Positions 46,825-56,090 of a stretch of 64,000 nt of DNA are shown here, piece by piece. Origin of the DNA: Shewanella sp. Isolate11 (GTDB taxonomy: Bacteria > Pseudomonadota > Gammaproteobacteria > Enterobacterales > Shewanellaceae); the NCBI RefSeq assembly GCF_022398315.1, contig NZ_JAKEVF010000002.1, forward strand, positions 347,279 through 411,278, given 5' to 3'. How positions within the stretch are numbered: position 1 is the stretch's first letter; each line of letters opens with the position of its first letter. The position numbers were made by a program, and so were the translations under genes. The notes beneath the pieces were generated by a model that saw only the letters and a program-made list of their open reading frames with translations, ran no database searches and was not told the origin of the DNA.

Positions 46825-46991
46825 GAGGATCCTTGTATAATTTTTATTTTTATAACAATGTGTTAATTACTAAAAAAAGCTGTTTTGAGCAATTCACGGC
46901 CATCGTGATATTAAACTTCGAAATTTTAGCAAATATACAATTAGCACAAAAGCAGACAACACATCTGCTTACTAATTTAGTTATTATAAAC

Positions 46992-47543
46992 TTAAACGGT
47001 TTTTTGATAATAAACCACTTCAACATCTCCGGAGGGCGTGGGGTATTGATCAGTTTTTTGATAAGTCATGCCTAATTTTTTCATGATATTGATCGAGGCT
47101 AAATTGTTTTCATCGGCAACTGCTGATAAAAAGTTCACAGTATCTTGTTGAGCAAGTACTTCACTTACGGCTTTAGCTGCCTCACTTGCATAACCCTTGC
47201 CCCAACTCGCTTGTTTAAAGCGCCAACCCAATTCAAGATCATTAAATAAGGGAGTATCACTAAAAAAGCCCATAGGTCTAACAAGGATCCAACCAATAAA
47301 AGTAGCAGGCATAAAGGTTTCTGTAGCTAAAGTGGTGACTTTCCATAAGCCCCAACCTTTCATTGGGTCATAATATGAATCGAGTCTAGGTAAGATGACA
47401 TTTTCTATATCCTCTATTGTGGAAGGTTGCCCACCATTGATAAAACGCATCACTTTTGGATCTTGATCCAGCTCGAAAAGTAGATGTTTATCTTTATGGG
47501 TAACCATCTCATATTGCAACCTTTCGCTACTTGCTACCTGCAT
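46992..47543 (-). CDS. GNAT family N-acetyltransferase (RimJ/RimL-like)
   Basis: This 183-residue protein fits the RimJ/RimL-type acetyltransferase fold (Acetyltransf_3). It has an ELGWRFKQASWGKGYASEAAKA motif with the acetyl-CoA-binding GKGYA turn, and later NLASINIMKKLGMTY, the conserved asparagine helix. Many relatives acetylate proteins or small amines; its substrate is unknown. Starts at ATG 47543. Divergent from the serine hydrolase gene. Confidence 0.85.
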   Translation of the reverse strand: MQVASSERLQYEMVTHKDKHLLFELDQDPKVMRFINGGQPSTIEDIENVILPRLDSYYDPMKGWGLWKVTTLATETFMPATFIGWILVRPMGFFSDTPLFNDLELGWRFKQASWGKGYASEAAKAVSEVLAQQDTVNFLSAVADENNLASINIMKKLGMTYQKTDQYPTPSGDVEVVYYQKTV

Positions 47544-47854
47544 GATTATTATCCTTTGAAAATATTGTTTATTTTAGGCACAAGCAATTAGCCTGTTGAT
47601 TATAAATAAGTCACCTTAACATGAGCAAACAGGTGACTTTGCTGATAAAAACAGCAGCCCCTCATATTAACACAGGAGTTTAAGTAAATTCTGGCTTAAA
47701 GCCTTACATCTTAATAGCAGCTTAGTTACTATTAGGTATTGAAAGCTGTTCATCTGTTGTTGCTATCTATCAATATTGAGTCATTTTTACCGGGCAGTTT
47801 TCAAATACAACATAATAATTAATACCGTACATATACGGAGTGCTAGGTGTTTTA
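47544..47854. other. 311 bp gap between divergent acetyltransferase and serine hydrolase genes
   Basis: No gene is visible. It must hold both promoters. A weak inverted pair (CACCTTAACATGAG...CAGGTGAC region, about 47610-47638) is the only structure I see and is not convincing as a known site. Confidence 0.4.
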
Positions 47855-49000
47855 ATGTTTTTCAAAGCTAATTTTCGTTACTTAATAGCCTTTTTTGCCC
47901 TTATTGGCAGCTCCAATCTCATTGCCGCACCAATCGAAAATATCAGTAAAGATTTTACTAAGGAATTCCAGAACGTCCTCAAGCAACATAGAGTACCGGG
48001 AGGTGCCTTTGTCATTGTCGATGGCGATAAGGTTATAAAGTTAAATACTTATGGCAAAAGGCAAAAAGGCCGTCAAGACAAAATCAATTCTGATACCGTT
48101 TTTAGATTAGCTTCAGTTTCAAAAACCTTTGCAGGAACCTTGGCAAGCTTACTGGTTCACGAACACAAACTCAGTTGGCAACAGCCTATCACTACTTACC
48201 TGCCCGATTTTGAACTAAAGGATAAGTCACTTAGCCAACAGATCACTATCGGCCACATTGTCGGACAAAGCACAGGGTTAATGCCTAATAGCTACGATAA
48301 TTTAATAAATGCCAACGTGAAAATGGATAAGATTCTGCCTAAATTTGCTGAGTTAACGCCTATGTGTAATCCCGGCGTCTGTTATAGCTATCAAAATGTG
48401 GCGTTTTCTTTTATCGAACAGGCATTAGAGCAGCAAAGTGGTCAGGATTATGAAAGTTTAATCCAGCAACGTATTTTCACACCACTAAAAATGAATACCG
48501 CATCGATTGGCTATCAAGCTTTTACGCATAATGACAATCGCGCGGAACCACATATCAAAACCCGTTATGGTTTCAAACATGTAAAAGTCAAACCGAATTA
48601 CTATCAGCTGGCCCCCGCAGCTGGCGTTAATGCCAGCATCACAGACATGAGTAAATGGCTGATTGCCAGTATGGGATTAAAACCCGATGTAATTTCCAAA
48701 AATGTCATCGAAGACATAACCACCCCAGGGGTGAAAACCACCAAAGAGTTAAGGCGCCGTGAATGGCGTAGTTATCTTGATGATGCTCATTACGGTAAAG
48801 GTTGGCGTGTTTACAAGTTTGATGGCAAACCACTTATTTATCATGCGGGTTGGGTTGCTGGGTATGTCACTGAAATTGCTTATTCACCTGAATTAAAAAT
48901 CGGTATGGCCATGTTGATCAATGGTGAGTCACGAGAGATCGCTAAGCTAGGTTCAGATTTTTGGCATCAAGTGTTCAAGCATTACGGTAAAACTAAATAG
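47855..49000 (+). CDS. Exported beta-lactamase-family serine hydrolase (class C/EstB-like)
   Basis: The 381-residue protein has a signal peptide (YLIAFFALIGSSNLIAAP) and the serine beta-lactamase/PBP-like triad: SVSK (Ser87 to Lys90), the YQN motif in CYSYQNVAFS, and HAGWVAGY near the C-terminus in place of KTG. It could be a beta-lactamase, DD-peptidase or esterase. The wide distribution of this fold and the HAG motif make an esterase or DD-peptidase as likely as drug resistance. I use the ATG at 47855 (AGG seven bases upstream) rather than the GTG at 47840. Confidence 0.85.
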   Translation: MFFKANFRYLIAFFALIGSSNLIAAPIENISKDFTKEFQNVLKQHRVPGGAFVIVDGDKVIKLNTYGKRQKGRQDKINSDTVFRLASVSKTFAGTLASLLVHEHKLSWQQPITTYLPDFELKDKSLSQQITIGHIVGQSTGLMPNSYDNLINANVKMDKILPKFAELTPMCNPGVCYSYQNVAFSFIEQALEQQSGQDYESLIQQRIFTPLKMNTASIGYQAFTHNDNRAEPHIKTRYGFKHVKVKPNYYQLAPAAGVNASITDMSKWLIASMGLKPDVISKNVIEDITTPGVKTTKELRRREWRSYLDDAHYGKGWRVYKFDGKPLIYHAGWVAGYVTEIAYSPELKIGMAMLINGESREIAKLGSDFWHQVFKHYGKTK

Positions 49001-49018
49001 GCTTAAAAAGATTTAAAA

Positions 49019-49771
49019 TTACTTTAAGCTATGAATGAACTCTTGCTGCAGTTGAACAAGTGGCGAAGTATCTAAGCTACTCTTTCGACTTCGGCTGAAC
49101 ATTGAAGATTCTATAAACAAAGAGAACCAGAGATTTAAACTGTGAGCATGATTATTCTCGCCAGCGGCTCCTAATGCCAATGCCGCGACCTCAGCTGTAC
49201 CCAATTGAAAGTCGCGACTGCCCTTACGCAAACCATAACGCGCTACACTTTCAGGTGTAAAAGACAAAATCGGCAATTGATGTAAATAAGGACTTTTATT
49301 AAACATTTTGATTGCCTCACGCCAGCTTCCGTCCAGTAATATAAAAAGAGGCCGCTTAGTTTGAGGTGAATTGCTATCCAACTTGGGGATTTGGCTGTCT
49401 ACCACCGACTGCCCTGCTTTGGCATATTCACTTGGGAACACCAAATATGGTTGATATAGAGGGTCTGTTAAGAGTTGCAATAATTTGCGGTTGGCAAAAT
49501 TTCTCGACCAAATATAGGCATGAGTGTCAGGAATAAGATCTGCGATTAATCGACCAGAGTTGCTGGGCTTAAGCACTTCATCGTCATACATGATCAACAA
49601 AAAACTGGCATTTGATGTCAGCGTTCGGCGAAATTCACAAGTACAAAAGCGACTGGCTAACAAACAGCGTTCACAACGAACAAGGTTCTTCCCCCTGGCA
49701 TTATAGGGCCGCGTCGATACCGCTTTTCGGTATTGATATCGCTGATGTACGGCATGTAGAGGTAAATTCAT
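49019..49771 (-). CDS. DTW-domain protein (TapT-like tRNA acp3U synthase)
   Basis: This 250-residue DTW-domain protein has the zinc-type cysteines CERCLLASRFCTC, followed by IMYDDEVLKPSNSGRL and the motif ILLDGSWREAIKMFNKSPYL, where the family motif DTW reads DGSW. DTW proteins transfer an aminocarboxypropyl group from SAM to uridine in RNA. The frame could begin at the ATG at 49822; I prefer the ATG at 49771 (MNLPLHAVHQ), close to the conserved domain. Neither has a good ribosome-binding site. Confidence 0.85.
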   Translation of the reverse strand: MNLPLHAVHQRYQYRKAVSTRPYNARGKNLVRCERCLLASRFCTCEFRRTLTSNASFLLIMYDDEVLKPSNSGRLIADLIPDTHAYIWSRNFANRKLLQLLTDPLYQPYLVFPSEYAKAGQSVVDSQIPKLDSNSPQTKRPLFILLDGSWREAIKMFNKSPYLHQLPILSFTPESVARYGLRKGSRDFQLGTAEVAALALGAAGENNHAHSLNLWFSLFIESSMFSRSRKSSLDTSPLVQLQQEFIHSLK

Positions 49772-49853
49772 CTTATTTTCTTTAACTTTTTTGATAGTGA
49801 AATTCAGGTCATTACTGACCATAATAAATCTAAATCAGCAGCCAGCGCGAACA

Positions 49854-49879
49854 TAAAAAAAGCGCTAATAGCGCCTTTT
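49854..49879 (-). terminator. Rho-independent terminator of the DUF1904-pssA operon
   Basis: On the minus strand GCGCTATTAGCGC forms a short stem followed by TTTTTTT, 18 bp beyond the pssA stop. Confidence 0.75.
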
Positions 49880-49897
49880 ATCGAGTCAATCTACCAT

Positions 49898-51211
49898 TTA
49901 GAGAATTCGTCTAAGTAACAAATCGGCTCTGAGTCTACGAATACGGTTCATGATCTTTCGCACTTGCACAGGGTAATCTTTTAAAGTTTCAATTTCTTTA
50001 TAGTGATTGAGTCGTTGAGTATGCTGCAAGATATAGGCTTGTTCATCCTTAAATTGTTGTCGCCAGCAGCCTTCAACATCCTGCAACAACAAGCCATTTT
50101 CAAGATCTAACGCCCAAGCCCTTGGATTGAGGTTAGAACCAGTGATTAGGTGCTTGTTATTATCAGCGCTAATCCCCTTTAAATGATAGCTGTTATGATC
50201 GTGTTTCCACAGGTGAATGTTCAGCAAGCCTGAATCAATAGCCCATTGTTGTCTTTTGGCAAACTTACGTAACGATTGTTCATAGAGATAAGGCAAGGCA
50301 CCAATGGTGGAAAAGGGTTTATCAGGCGGAATAAAGAAATCATTAGAGGTCTTATCACCTACGACGATATCGATGCGTTTACCTTGCTTGAGGTGCTTAG
50401 ATAATGCGCGCGATAATATATAGGGTGGATTGAAATAAGGGGTACAGATAAACAAAACATCTTTTGCTTCTCTGACCAGATCAATAACCACGTTATTGAG
50501 TTGATTGCGTTTGCGACCTAAGCCAACAAGCGGGGTAATACGGTTCCCTATTTTTGTCTGTTTAAACTCATAACTTGCAGCGCTAAGGCGACCCTTTAGA
50601 TTGCGCACCTCAGTTTTATCCGGTAGCACTTCGGTCTCTTTAGCTTGAGTCAACGAGGTAACGGCTTTATCGGATTGAATATGATCTTTGATCATTTGAC
50701 GCATTGAACGAGCCAGCTCAGCCGATTCAATCACATGATAACGGTCGAAACGGTATTTATCCCCTTGATGAAGATAGATGTTATTCAGGCTTGCTCCACT
50801 GTAAATCACAGTGTCGTCAATAATAAAACCTTTAAGATGTAGTACGCCCATAAATTCACGAGATTTAACCGGCACACCTAAGATATCGATTGGGTGCTCG
50901 GCTTGCTCGATAAATTCACGGTACATGAAATAGTTACCGCTATCACCCTTATGGCCAATTAAGCCTCGACGAGCTCGGTGAAAATCGACGAGTACTGTAA
51001 CATCTAATTGTGGGTTATTGGCTTTTGCCGCCATAAGAGCGGTCAAAATCTCGCGACCTGCCTCATCATCTTCTAGATATAAGGCTGCAATGGTTATGGC
51101 AAATTTTGCCTGTGAGATCTGCTGTAATAGCTCAGTCTTGAGTGCGGACGGTTTTAGTAACCAACGAATAGCATCTGACTGTAACGTTATACCACCTAGC
51201 TTATCCAGCAA
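49898..51211 (-). CDS. pssA: CDP-diacylglycerol-serine O-phosphatidyltransferase (phosphatidylserine synthase)
   Basis: This 437-residue phospholipase-D-superfamily enzyme closely follows E. coli PssA: VLVDFHRARRGLIG, a first HxK motif HLKGFIIDD with SGASLNNIYLHQGDKYR, and a second in YHLKGISADNNKHLITGSNLNPRAW, ending IRRLRADLLLRRIL. It makes phosphatidylserine, precursor of phosphatidylethanolamine, at the inner membrane surface. The longest frame starts at TTG 51226, but a strong AAGGAGG sits just inside it. The next TTG, at 51211, lies 5 nt after that site and is the likelier start. The site overlaps the DUF1904 stop, indicating coupling. Confidence 0.93.
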   Translation of the reverse strand: MLDKLGGITLQSDAIRWLLKPSALKTELLQQISQAKFAITIAALYLEDDEAGREILTALMAAKANNPQLDVTVLVDFHRARRGLIGHKGDSGNYFMYREFIEQAEHPIDILGVPVKSREFMGVLHLKGFIIDDTVIYSGASLNNIYLHQGDKYRFDRYHVIESAELARSMRQMIKDHIQSDKAVTSLTQAKETEVLPDKTEVRNLKGRLSAASYEFKQTKIGNRITPLVGLGRKRNQLNNVVIDLVREAKDVLFICTPYFNPPYILSRALSKHLKQGKRIDIVVGDKTSNDFFIPPDKPFSTIGALPYLYEQSLRKFAKRQQWAIDSGLLNIHLWKHDHNSYHLKGISADNNKHLITGSNLNPRAWALDLENGLLLQDVEGCWRQQFKDEQAYILQHTQRLNHYKEIETLKDYPVQVRKIMNRIRRLRADLLLRRIL

Positions 51212-51222
51212 GGTTGCCTCCT

Positions 51223-51555
51223 TCAAAAATGGTGTCCATCACGGTAGTAGCTGCTCGGCGTTATGGTTGTAAACATAACCGTAATATGTGTCGCCTGCGA
51301 GTAAACTGACAATACTGCTTCTCGTATAGCCTGCTCTACCAAATGATGCGTATCGGGATCCTTAGGAAACCATAACACTTCTACTTGTACAAAGCGTGTG
51401 TCGGCTTTTCCATGTCGATAACTAATACTCGGTACCCAATCTAATGTGAAGCTGTCAATATTGCCGTTGCAAATCTGAGCTAGCTGTTCGAGTAAAGTTT
51501 CGCTAATTGTTATCACCGCCTGTTGCGGTAAACCGCGCATACGAATATGTGGCAT
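51223..51555 (-). CDS. DUF1904 family protein
   Basis: A 110-residue protein of the DUF1904 family (MPHIRMRGL start, TLDWVPSISYR, QVEVLWFPKDP), which has a small tautomerase/MIF-like alpha-beta fold. Its function is unknown. Its stop codon TGA is followed at once by AGGAGG, the ribosome-binding site of pssA, so the two are translationally coupled. ATG start. Confidence 0.82.
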   Translation of the reverse strand: MPHIRMRGLPQQAVITISETLLEQLAQICNGNIDSFTLDWVPSISYRHGKADTRFVQVEVLWFPKDPDTHHLVEQAIREAVLSVYSQATHITVMFTTITPSSYYRDGHHF

Positions 51556-51784
51556 GATGATCCCATCATCAAAATATTAAGGTGATAGAAATTACCTATT
51601 TAAGCCTTTTGGAGCAAGGTTTTTCTCTAGATTTGCGAAGGTAGCAGATAAATTGAACACTAATTGTTTAAAATTGAGTTAATTAGCATACTTTTATATT
51701 AGAAATCCGGCTATTGAGTAAAGGATCACAGTAGTTAGTAATTGACTTAAATAGACTGTTTATTCCATAAAAATTGGATACATC

Positions 51785-51973
51785 ATGAATTTAAACATTA
51801 TCATCACCTTGGCTGTAACCTTGGTACTTGCTTGGATTATTTTTCATTTTAAAACTCAGCTCGGCTTGCTGATCTTACCTTTGTTCATTGTACTCGTGTT
51901 GTTCGTTACTTTGCGCTTGTATCGTTTGATGGAAAAAGACAACACTGACGACGAAATAGATAATAAGAACTAG
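51785..51973 (+). CDS. Small membrane protein of unknown function
   Basis: A 62-residue protein with two hydrophobic segments, LNIIITLAVTLVLAWIIF and LGLLILPLFIVLVLFVTLRLY, separated by a short polar turn, and an acidic tail ending DDEIDNKN. I do not recognise the family. ATG start with a clear leader. It sits 77 bp before dacB on the same strand. Confidence 0.65.
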   Translation: MNLNIIITLAVTLVLAWIIFHFKTQLGLLILPLFIVLVLFVTLRLYRLMEKDNTDDEIDNKN

Positions 51974-52050
51974 GCTCATTAGTGTTCAACTTGCTTGCAC
52001 TCTTCTAACTGTCATAATGGCTCTATGATGAGACAAAACAGGTTGGGACG

Positions 52051-53490
52051 TTGAACAAACTCATTTTCGCTGCCGGGTTATTAACGGTTTGTACGACCAC
52101 AGCCTCCGCGGCAACCGATTATTTTGCCAATACCCTGGCAGTTATCAAACCTAGTCATTCTCAAGTTGCTATCAGTGCCATTGATTTAAGTAACAATCAG
52201 CTTATTTATGAACATAATGCAGACACCTTATTGTTACCTGCCAGTACTCAAAAATTGCTTACTGCCGTGGCGGCAAAAATTCAGCTTGCAGTAGACTTTT
52301 CCTTCACCACCAAGTTATACACACGCGGTAATATTCGTAATGGTAAATTGGATGGTGACCTGTATCTTAGTTTTAGTGGCGACCCCACACTCACTACAGA
52401 TAATTTGCGCGATCTGTTTAAACAATTGGCTGATAAAGGTTTATATGAGATAAGCGGTGATCTGTTCCTATTTAAGCAAGATAATGAACAGCTACAGGCT
52501 CCAGGTTGGGTATGGGATGACTTAGGGATCTGCTTTGCCGCGCCTGTTTCACGCTTTGTGATTAATCAAAACTGCATATTAGGCCAACTCAAGCCGCAAT
52601 TAGCCAGTTCAGAGAGTCGATTGAGCTTTCCAAGTTATCTTCCTGCAAGCCTATCAACCAGCGCGAAGTTTGACAAAACAGAGCAACAAGCATTTTGCCA
52701 ACTAGAATTACAACGACTACCCAGAAACCATTTCCACATCAGTGGCTGTTATCCTGGTAGTGAGAGCATAAAATTAGCCATCGCTATTTCTGACCCAGAG
52801 CTCTATGCCATACAAACAGTAGAGCAATTAATTAAATCGGCTCAGATTAGGGTCAAGGGCAAAGTGACTAGCACAACTCAAGCCGTCCATAATCTTAGAT
52901 TAGTCGGACAGCATCAGTCTGCTAGCCTAAACGAGTTATTAACGACTATGCTGCAAAAGTCAGATAACTTAATTGCCGACAGTTTATTTAAAGTTATAGG
53001 TTCCAGTTATTTTAATGCGCCAGGAAGCTTTACCAATGGCGCCGCCGCGGTGGAAAAACTACTCACCGAGGAAGGTATCGATTTAAGTCATTCCCAAATT
53101 GTCGATGGCTCAGGCTTATCGCGTTATAACTTATTGAGTGCAAATCAGTTAGTTCAAATATTGCAATTAATCTATAAGGATAAACGTTTACAGGATCTAA
53201 TTGAGATGTTGCCTGCGGCAGGTAAAAGCGGCACTTTGCGCTATAAAATACCTTACACTCGCGCTCCATTAAAAGACAAAGTCCAAGCCAAAACGGGTTC
53301 TATGCAAGGTGTTGATAATTTAGCAGGATTTCTAAGCTCACCAGGCGAAGACGATATAGTGTTTGTGATCTTAGAGAACGGCCAAAGTCCTAAGTCTAAA
53401 GATGAGCAATTAGCGCCTTTCAATGCATTATTCTTGCAAAGCTTACTCGACAATAAGCCACCACAAAGCGAGCTTTCAAGCCATCCCTAA
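52051..53490 (+). CDS. dacB: D-alanyl-D-alanine carboxypeptidase/endopeptidase PBP4
   Basis: The 479 residues begin with a signal peptide (LIFAAGLLTVCTTTASA) and contain the three penicillin-binding motifs: STQK (Ser65 to Lys68), SDN in LQKSDNLIADS, and KTG in AKTGSMQGVDN. The insertion between the first two motifs is typical of the class C PBP4 (DacB) type, an LMM penicillin-binding protein that trims or opens peptidoglycan crosslinks. It begins at TTG after a weak GGGACG; no ATG is available before the signal peptide. A terminator follows. Confidence 0.92.
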   Translation: MNKLIFAAGLLTVCTTTASAATDYFANTLAVIKPSHSQVAISAIDLSNNQLIYEHNADTLLLPASTQKLLTAVAAKIQLAVDFSFTTKLYTRGNIRNGKLDGDLYLSFSGDPTLTTDNLRDLFKQLADKGLYEISGDLFLFKQDNEQLQAPGWVWDDLGICFAAPVSRFVINQNCILGQLKPQLASSESRLSFPSYLPASLSTSAKFDKTEQQAFCQLELQRLPRNHFHISGCYPGSESIKLAIAISDPELYAIQTVEQLIKSAQIRVKGKVTSTTQAVHNLRLVGQHQSASLNELLTTMLQKSDNLIADSLFKVIGSSYFNAPGSFTNGAAAVEKLLTEEGIDLSHSQIVDGSGLSRYNLLSANQLVQILQLIYKDKRLQDLIEMLPAAGKSGTLRYKIPYTRAPLKDKVQAKTGSMQGVDNLAGFLSSPGEDDIVFVILENGQSPKSKDEQLAPFNALFLQSLLDNKPPQSELSSHP

Positions 53491-53515
53491 TATCACTCAG
53501 TTCTCAACAAATATT

Positions 53516-53540
53516 AAAGCCCGGTTAATCCGGGCTTTAT
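53516..53540 (+). terminator. Rho-independent terminator of dacB
   Basis: Stem AAAGCCCGG/CCGGGCTTT around TTAAT, 26 bp after the stop. Confidence 0.85.
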
Positions 53541-53599
53541 ATTGATGATGCTCTGTATCGTATTTATAAAAGAGTATTTATGAATTAGTTTAAAGAGGA

Positions 53600-55357
53600 T
53601 TAAAACTGAGTTAAGTCCATCGCCATAATCTCTGCGTCACCAGCACTTACCTGGGCTAAATGATAATCCACTTTGGGCAATAATTTAGCTAAGTAAAAAT
53701 CGGCTAATTGCACTTTGGTTTTAGCAAATAATGGATCTTGATGATCTACTGATTTCTCTACCATCAACAGCCAGAAGTAACCATAAACAAGATGGCCAAA
53801 TGCATCGAGGAAATCGACGGCGCAGCTGTTAATAAGTGCCGGTTGTGCAACTTTTTTATCGTTAATCAACTGAGCAACGGTTAATAATGTCTCACATCTT
53901 TGAGTTATCTTTAGTTTATCGCTATCAGAAACATGTTCAAAAGAAGCCATCTCAGTTTGGAGCTCATTAATAAACTCACTTAAGGCTTTAACATTGTCGC
54001 CAGTGGTTTTACGACCGAGGAAATCAATCGCTTGGATGCCATTTGTTCCTTCATAAATTTGTGCAATTCGTGTATCACGAACAAGCTGCTCAATTCCGGT
54101 TTCACGAATATAGCCATGGCCGCCAAATACTTGCTGCGCCATTACTGTCATATCTAAACCGCGGTCACTTAAAAAAGCTTTAGCTACTGGTGTTAATAAA
54201 CCCACATAGCGAGTTGCCTTATCACGGGTTTCACCCTCAGCATGTTTGGCTAAATCCAATTGTTTACCCGTAAACACTGATAAAGCGCGACCTGCTTCGG
54301 TATAACAGCGAATGGTAAGTAACATTCTGCGAACATCGCCGTGAACGATAATTGGATCGCAGTCGCCACCAGTTGGTGAGCCACCTGCGGCAATACCTTG
54401 AGTTCGCTCTTTGGCGTAATCAGATGCCATTTGATATGCCGCTTGAGATGAGCCTAAGCCTTGAATACCAATCGCTAAGCGCTCGTAATTCATCATAGTG
54501 AACATGCAAATCAGGCCACGGTTAGGTTTGCCGACTAAAAAACCTCGGGCATTATCATAATTCATGACGCAAGTGGCAGAGCCTTTCAGCCCCATCTTGT
54601 GTTCAATTGAACCTACAGTTACACCATTTGGCGTAGTTAATTGGCCAGCTTCATCAACATTGATTTTAGGCACTAAAAATAGCGAGATCCCATTCGAATC
54701 AGGAAGCTTTGCTAACACCAAATGAATAATGTTTTCAGTGAGATCATGATCGCCACCGGTAATAAAAATCTTACTACCTGTAATGAGATAGCTACCATCT
54801 TCTTGAGGTTCGGCCTTGGTACGAATATTACGTAAATCGGACCCCGCCTGTGGCTCTGTCATGTCCATGGCACCAGCCCATTCGCCACTGTACAGTCCAG
54901 GAAGAAATTGCTGCTTTAATTGTTCACTGCCATGGGCATTAATACATAATGCCGCTCCAGCCGTTAGGGATCCATATAAGGTGAAAGCATTACAAGCGCT
55001 ATAACCCATCTCATCGACTAATACCCCAAGCATCTTTGGCATGCCCATGCCACCATATTCAGGATCGCCACATAGTCCAACCCAGCCACCTTCGGCGTAT
55101 TGCTGGTAAACCGCTTGATAACCATCAGGTGTGATCACCCTATCATCTTGATGACGAACACCTTGCTCATCACCACTACGGTTTATAGGATGGATTAAAT
55201 CGCGAGCAATCTTACTCGCTTCATCCATAATGGCTTGTGCCGTATCCATATCAACAGATTCTGCGAATGCGGGAAGTTTTTCCCAAGTATTCGAAGCATC
55301 AAATACCTGCTCTAATAAGAAGTTCATGTCTGCTAACGGGGCTTGATATGGATTCAT
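53600..55357 (-). CDS. Acyl-CoA dehydrogenase (long form with C-terminal domain)
   Basis: This 585-residue flavoenzyme has the acyl-CoA dehydrogenase motifs MDMTEPQAGSDL (FAD/substrate site), YLITGSKIFITGGDHD, GVEGTAN-region QIYEGTNGIQAID (catalytic glutamate EGTN) and an extra C-terminal helical domain (about 470-585). The N-terminus MNPYQAPLADMNFLLEQVFD is shared with the long-form type of beta-oxidation enzymes. It introduces the double bond in acyl-CoA. No other fad genes are adjacent. ATG start. Confidence 0.92.
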   Translation of the reverse strand: MNPYQAPLADMNFLLEQVFDASNTWEKLPAFAESVDMDTAQAIMDEASKIARDLIHPINRSGDEQGVRHQDDRVITPDGYQAVYQQYAEGGWVGLCGDPEYGGMGMPKMLGVLVDEMGYSACNAFTLYGSLTAGAALCINAHGSEQLKQQFLPGLYSGEWAGAMDMTEPQAGSDLRNIRTKAEPQEDGSYLITGSKIFITGGDHDLTENIIHLVLAKLPDSNGISLFLVPKINVDEAGQLTTPNGVTVGSIEHKMGLKGSATCVMNYDNARGFLVGKPNRGLICMFTMMNYERLAIGIQGLGSSQAAYQMASDYAKERTQGIAAGGSPTGGDCDPIIVHGDVRRMLLTIRCYTEAGRALSVFTGKQLDLAKHAEGETRDKATRYVGLLTPVAKAFLSDRGLDMTVMAQQVFGGHGYIRETGIEQLVRDTRIAQIYEGTNGIQAIDFLGRKTTGDNVKALSEFINELQTEMASFEHVSDSDKLKITQRCETLLTVAQLINDKKVAQPALINSCAVDFLDAFGHLVYGYFWLLMVEKSVDHQDPLFAKTKVQLADFYLAKLLPKVDYHLAQVSAGDAEIMAMDLTQF

Positions 55358-55456
55358 CGATTATCTCTCAAACATTAGATTTAAACACCTGTTTTAATTT
55401 ATAACACCTTACATACAAAATAAAGCGCTTTGTCTTGTTTATTAGATCTTAACCAT

Positions 55457-55486
55457 AAAAAAGCCTCGCAATTGCGAGGCTTTTTT
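55457..55486 (-). terminator. Rho-independent terminator of the yaiL-like gene
   Basis: Perfect hairpin AAAAAAGCCTCGCA-ATTGCGAGGCTTTTTT, about 14 bp beyond the gene stop. It is symmetric enough to act on both strands. Confidence 0.9.
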
Positions 55487-55499
55487 AAACTGAAACCAA

Positions 55500-56042
55500 T
55501 TACCACATTAGATCGTCTGGAATAACATAATCTGCGTACGGATCATCTTCTTCCACCACGGCTTGATTATCATCTTGTTGCCACAGATAACCACACCACT
55601 CTGGAACCAGCAGGTTAACCCGCTCAGCTAGTTTATGCGGCACGATAAAGCTACTGTCTTCGTGCCTGACAATACCTAGTTGGCCATTCAATAATTGACT
55701 CTGTAATTTGTCATTCACATATACAGAATATATTTTAGTACCTAAGGTGTAATTGAACTTGAGCTCAGCATCTTTTGGCACTTCAACAGCAAGACGAGTA
55801 AACTCTGTGATTAAGCCTCGTACCTGTCCTTTCTCCATAGCCTGAGCAAAACGTTGCTCATTAAGCGCTTTATCTTTAGCTATTTGAGCCTGCTTCTTTG
55901 CGGCGATTTCTTGCTTTAATGCTTCAGAGCCATCATCAACTTTGGCTTTACGATCCCGTCGTTTTTGGGTTTTAGTGTCGCGTACTTTCTGTTTGCTGAC
56001 TAAACCCGCTTTTAGCAGTTGTTCTTGAAATGGATTGGCCAT
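55500..56042 (-). CDS. yaiL: DUF2058 family protein (YaiL-like)
   Basis: A 180-residue protein with a lysine- and alanine-rich coiled N-terminus (NPFQEQLLKAGLVSKQKVRDTK) and a more globular C-terminus ending DPYADYVIPDDLMW, matching the DUF2058/YaiL family. Its role is unclear; family members have been linked to nucleoprotein or polysome association. The longest frame begins at GTG 56054; the ATG at 56042, with GAGAG before it, is the probable start. 49 bp after pyrF. Confidence 0.85.
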   Translation of the reverse strand: MANPFQEQLLKAGLVSKQKVRDTKTQKRRDRKAKVDDGSEALKQEIAAKKQAQIAKDKALNEQRFAQAMEKGQVRGLITEFTRLAVEVPKDAELKFNYTLGTKIYSVYVNDKLQSQLLNGQLGIVRHEDSSFIVPHKLAERVNLLVPEWCGYLWQQDDNQAVVEEDDPYADYVIPDDLMW

Positions 56043-56090
56043 TTTCTCTCTCACATCTTAGATAACGTCATGGTTATCATTTTAATCTAA

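Noticed and set aside
46833..47075. An 80-codon frame between the aminopeptidase and acetyltransferase genes
   Set aside because: Composition follows AT-rich non-coding DNA and the frame runs into the end of the acetyltransferase gene on the other strand.
47855..49000. The serine hydrolase as an acquired class C beta-lactamase
   Set aside because: The third motif is HAG rather than KTG, and there is no mobile element or AmpR-type regulator next to it.
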